A stretch of 64,000 nucleotides of DNA from Thalassovita litoralis. GTDB lineage: Bacteria > Pseudomonadota > Alphaproteobacteria > Rhodobacterales > Rhodobacteraceae. The notes beneath the pieces were generated by a model. The model worked only from the letters and a program-made list of their open reading frames with translations. It made no database searches and was not told where the DNA came from. A program made the translations under genes and the position numbers. The stretch lies in NCBI RefSeq assembly GCF_900182725.1, contig NZ_FXTO01000016.1, positions 1 through 64,000 of the forward strand, in the 5' to 3' direction. Below, one piece after another: positions 62,901-64,000 of this stretch. Each line of letters opens with the position of its first letter. Positions within the stretch are counted from its first letter, which is position 1.

Positions 62901-64000
62901 CCACGATCGGGCGGGCGGATAAATCCGATGTAGACCGCGCCGTAGCGGCGGCACGGGCTGCATTCGACGATGGACGCTGGTCGCGTATGGCCCCGGCAGG
63001 CCGCAAGAAAGTGCTGCATAAAATCGCGGACATCATCGAACGCGACGCCTTGGCACTGACGGTTCTGGGGGTGCGCGACAACGGCACCGAAATCAACATG
63101 GCCCTAAAAGCCGAAGCCGGATCAGCCGCCGGGACGTTCCGGTATTATGCCGAAGCGATTGACAAGGTGTACGGCGAAATCGCCCCCACCGATCCGTCGG
63201 TTCTGGGGTTGGTTCATCGCGAAGCGGTGGGCGTGGTCGGGGCCATCGTGCCGTGGAATTTCCCGCTGATGATCGGCGCGTGGAAACTGGCCCCGGCCTT
63301 GGCTGCGGGCAATTCCGTGGTGCTGAAACCCGCCGAAACCGCCAGCCTGTCATTGCTGCGTCTGGCCGAGATTTGCACCGAGGCGGGCCTGCCCGATGGG
63401 GTTCTGAATGTCGTCACCGGATACGGCCACGAAACAGGCGCGGCGTTGGCCCTGTCGATGGATGTGGATGTGCTGGTCTTTACCGGGTCGGGCATGACCG
63501 GACGGCGGTTACTGGAATATTCCGCGCAATCGAACCTGAAACGGGTCTATCTGGAACTGGGGGGCAAATCGCCCAATATCGTCTTTGCCGACGCGCCCGA
63601 TCTGGATCAGGCGGCCAAAGTCTCCGCGATGGGGATTTTCCGCAATTCCGGGCAGGTCTGCGTTGCCGGATCGCGGTTGCTGGTGGAACGCTCGATCCAT
63701 GACGAATTCGTGGACCGCATGGCGCACCACGCCAAGGCGCTGAAAGTGGGCGACCCGCTGGATCTGGGCAGCCAGATCGGCGCGGTAAATTCAGACCGCC
63801 AACTGGCGGGCAATCTGGGGTTCGTTGACGATGCGGTACGCGATGGGGCGCAGATCGCCCTTGGCGGCAGTCGCATTCTGGAATCCACGGGCGGCTATTA
63901 CATGGAACCCACCATCGTGACCGGGGTCGACCCGTCGCACAAACTGGCCCAGCAAGAGGTATTCGGCCCGGTTCTGGCCGTGATGCCCTTTGATACCGAA
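62765..64000 (+). CDS. PuuC-like NAD(P)-dependent aldehyde dehydrogenase (3' end beyond window)
   Basis: 412 codons are present, open to the window edge; the family has about 495. PWNFPLM (Asn165), LELGGKS (catalytic Glu264) and GQVCVAG (nucleophile Cys299) give a complete active site. The stretch SNLKRVYLELGGKSPNIVF and ADAPDLDQA closely follows PuuC, the gamma-glutamyl-aminobutyraldehyde dehydrogenase. The ATG follows a perfect AGGAGG. It would oxidise the aldehyde made by the P450 step. It is the last visible gene of the transporter operon. Confidence 0.9.
   Translation, partial: MVEQALIDALRGASVPPQKLLIGGTWQEAAGGTLDVHSPIDGQRLTTIGRADKSDVDRAVAAARAAFDDGRWSRMAPAGRKKVLHKIADIIERDALALTVLGVRDNGTEINMALKAEAGSAAGTFRYYAEAIDKVYGEIAPTDPSVLGLVHREAVGVVGAIVPWNFPLMIGAWKLAPALAAGNSVVLKPAETASLSLLRLAEICTEAGLPDGVLNVVTGYGHETGAALALSMDVDVLVFTGSGMTGRRLLEYSAQSNLKRVYLELGGKSPNIVFADAPDLDQAAKVSAMGIFRNSGQVCVAGSRLLVERSIHDEFVDRMAHHAKALKVGDPLDLGSQIGAVNSDRQLAGNLGFVDDAVRDGAQIALGGSRILESTGGYYMEPTIVTGVDPSHKLAQQEVFGPVLAVMPFDTE

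Overview
This window looks like chromosomal DNA of an alphaproteobacterium of the order Rhodobacterales, probably the Roseobacter group. The grounds are FnrL beside hemN, the F0 operon with a duplicated b subunit (atpIBEF'F), MipZ, L31 without zinc cysteines, TrmD with an N-terminal extension, and high GC with short intergenic gaps. The genus cannot be fixed from the sequence. I saw no rRNA, tRNA, complete insertion sequence or CRISPR array.

Layout. 0-0.4 kb: a truncated integrase. 0.4-8.8 kb: fnrL and hemN around an FNR box, an EEP-family hydrolase, fmt, two small membrane proteins, and a tightly overlapping minus-strand operon ispH - DUF3429 (frameshifted) - methyltransferase - rnhA - TRIC channel, then a cytochrome c. 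8.8-18.3 kb: NYN protein, folK, rpoZ, rsh, DUF2062, pdxJ, a KptA-like half protein, acpS, lepB, rnc, a DMT transporter and era. 18.4-20 kb: three tandem peptide deformylase genes, the last with two catalytic residues replaced. 20-32.5 kb: PatB-type C-S lyase, a glutathionyl-hydroquinone-reductase-type GST, a degenerate receiver protein, cobC-cobD, a lytic transglycosylase, a MOSC protein, smc, a GNAT and a FadR-type regulator. 32.6-35.2 kb: the F0 ATP synthase operon. 35.4-38.2 kb: ArsR, DMT transporter, and a divergent LysR/azoreductase pair. 38.5-47.3 kb: ffh, two GNATs, chorismate mutase, rpsP, rimM, a sulfotransferase-like protein, an unknown membrane protein, trmD, rplS, rpmE and mipZ.

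From 47.3 kb to the right edge the DNA is catabolic. First come MarR/hmgA/fahA (homogentisate to fumarate plus acetoacetate), then a group II amino-acid decarboxylase, an HpaI-type aldolase and a GntR regulator. The last 10 kb is the most interesting part: a class I glutamine amidotransferase, a cytochrome P450, a glutamine-synthetase-like ligase, a putidaredoxin-type ferredoxin, a class III aminotransferase, an IclR regulator, a tripartite tricarboxylate transporter and a PuuC-like aldehyde dehydrogenase cut by the window edge. Role by role this matches the gamma-glutamylated putrescine (Puu) pathway, but with a P450/ferredoxin pair in place of the flavin oxidase PuuB. I infer a P450-dependent gamma-glutamyl amine catabolic pathway of unknown substrate.

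Two kinds of repeated intergenic DNA also stand out: a double-palindrome element (two copies) and a short element containing GGAGTATTT or GGATATTTT followed by CAAGATGAA or CAAGAAAGA (four copies), which sits in intergenic gaps.
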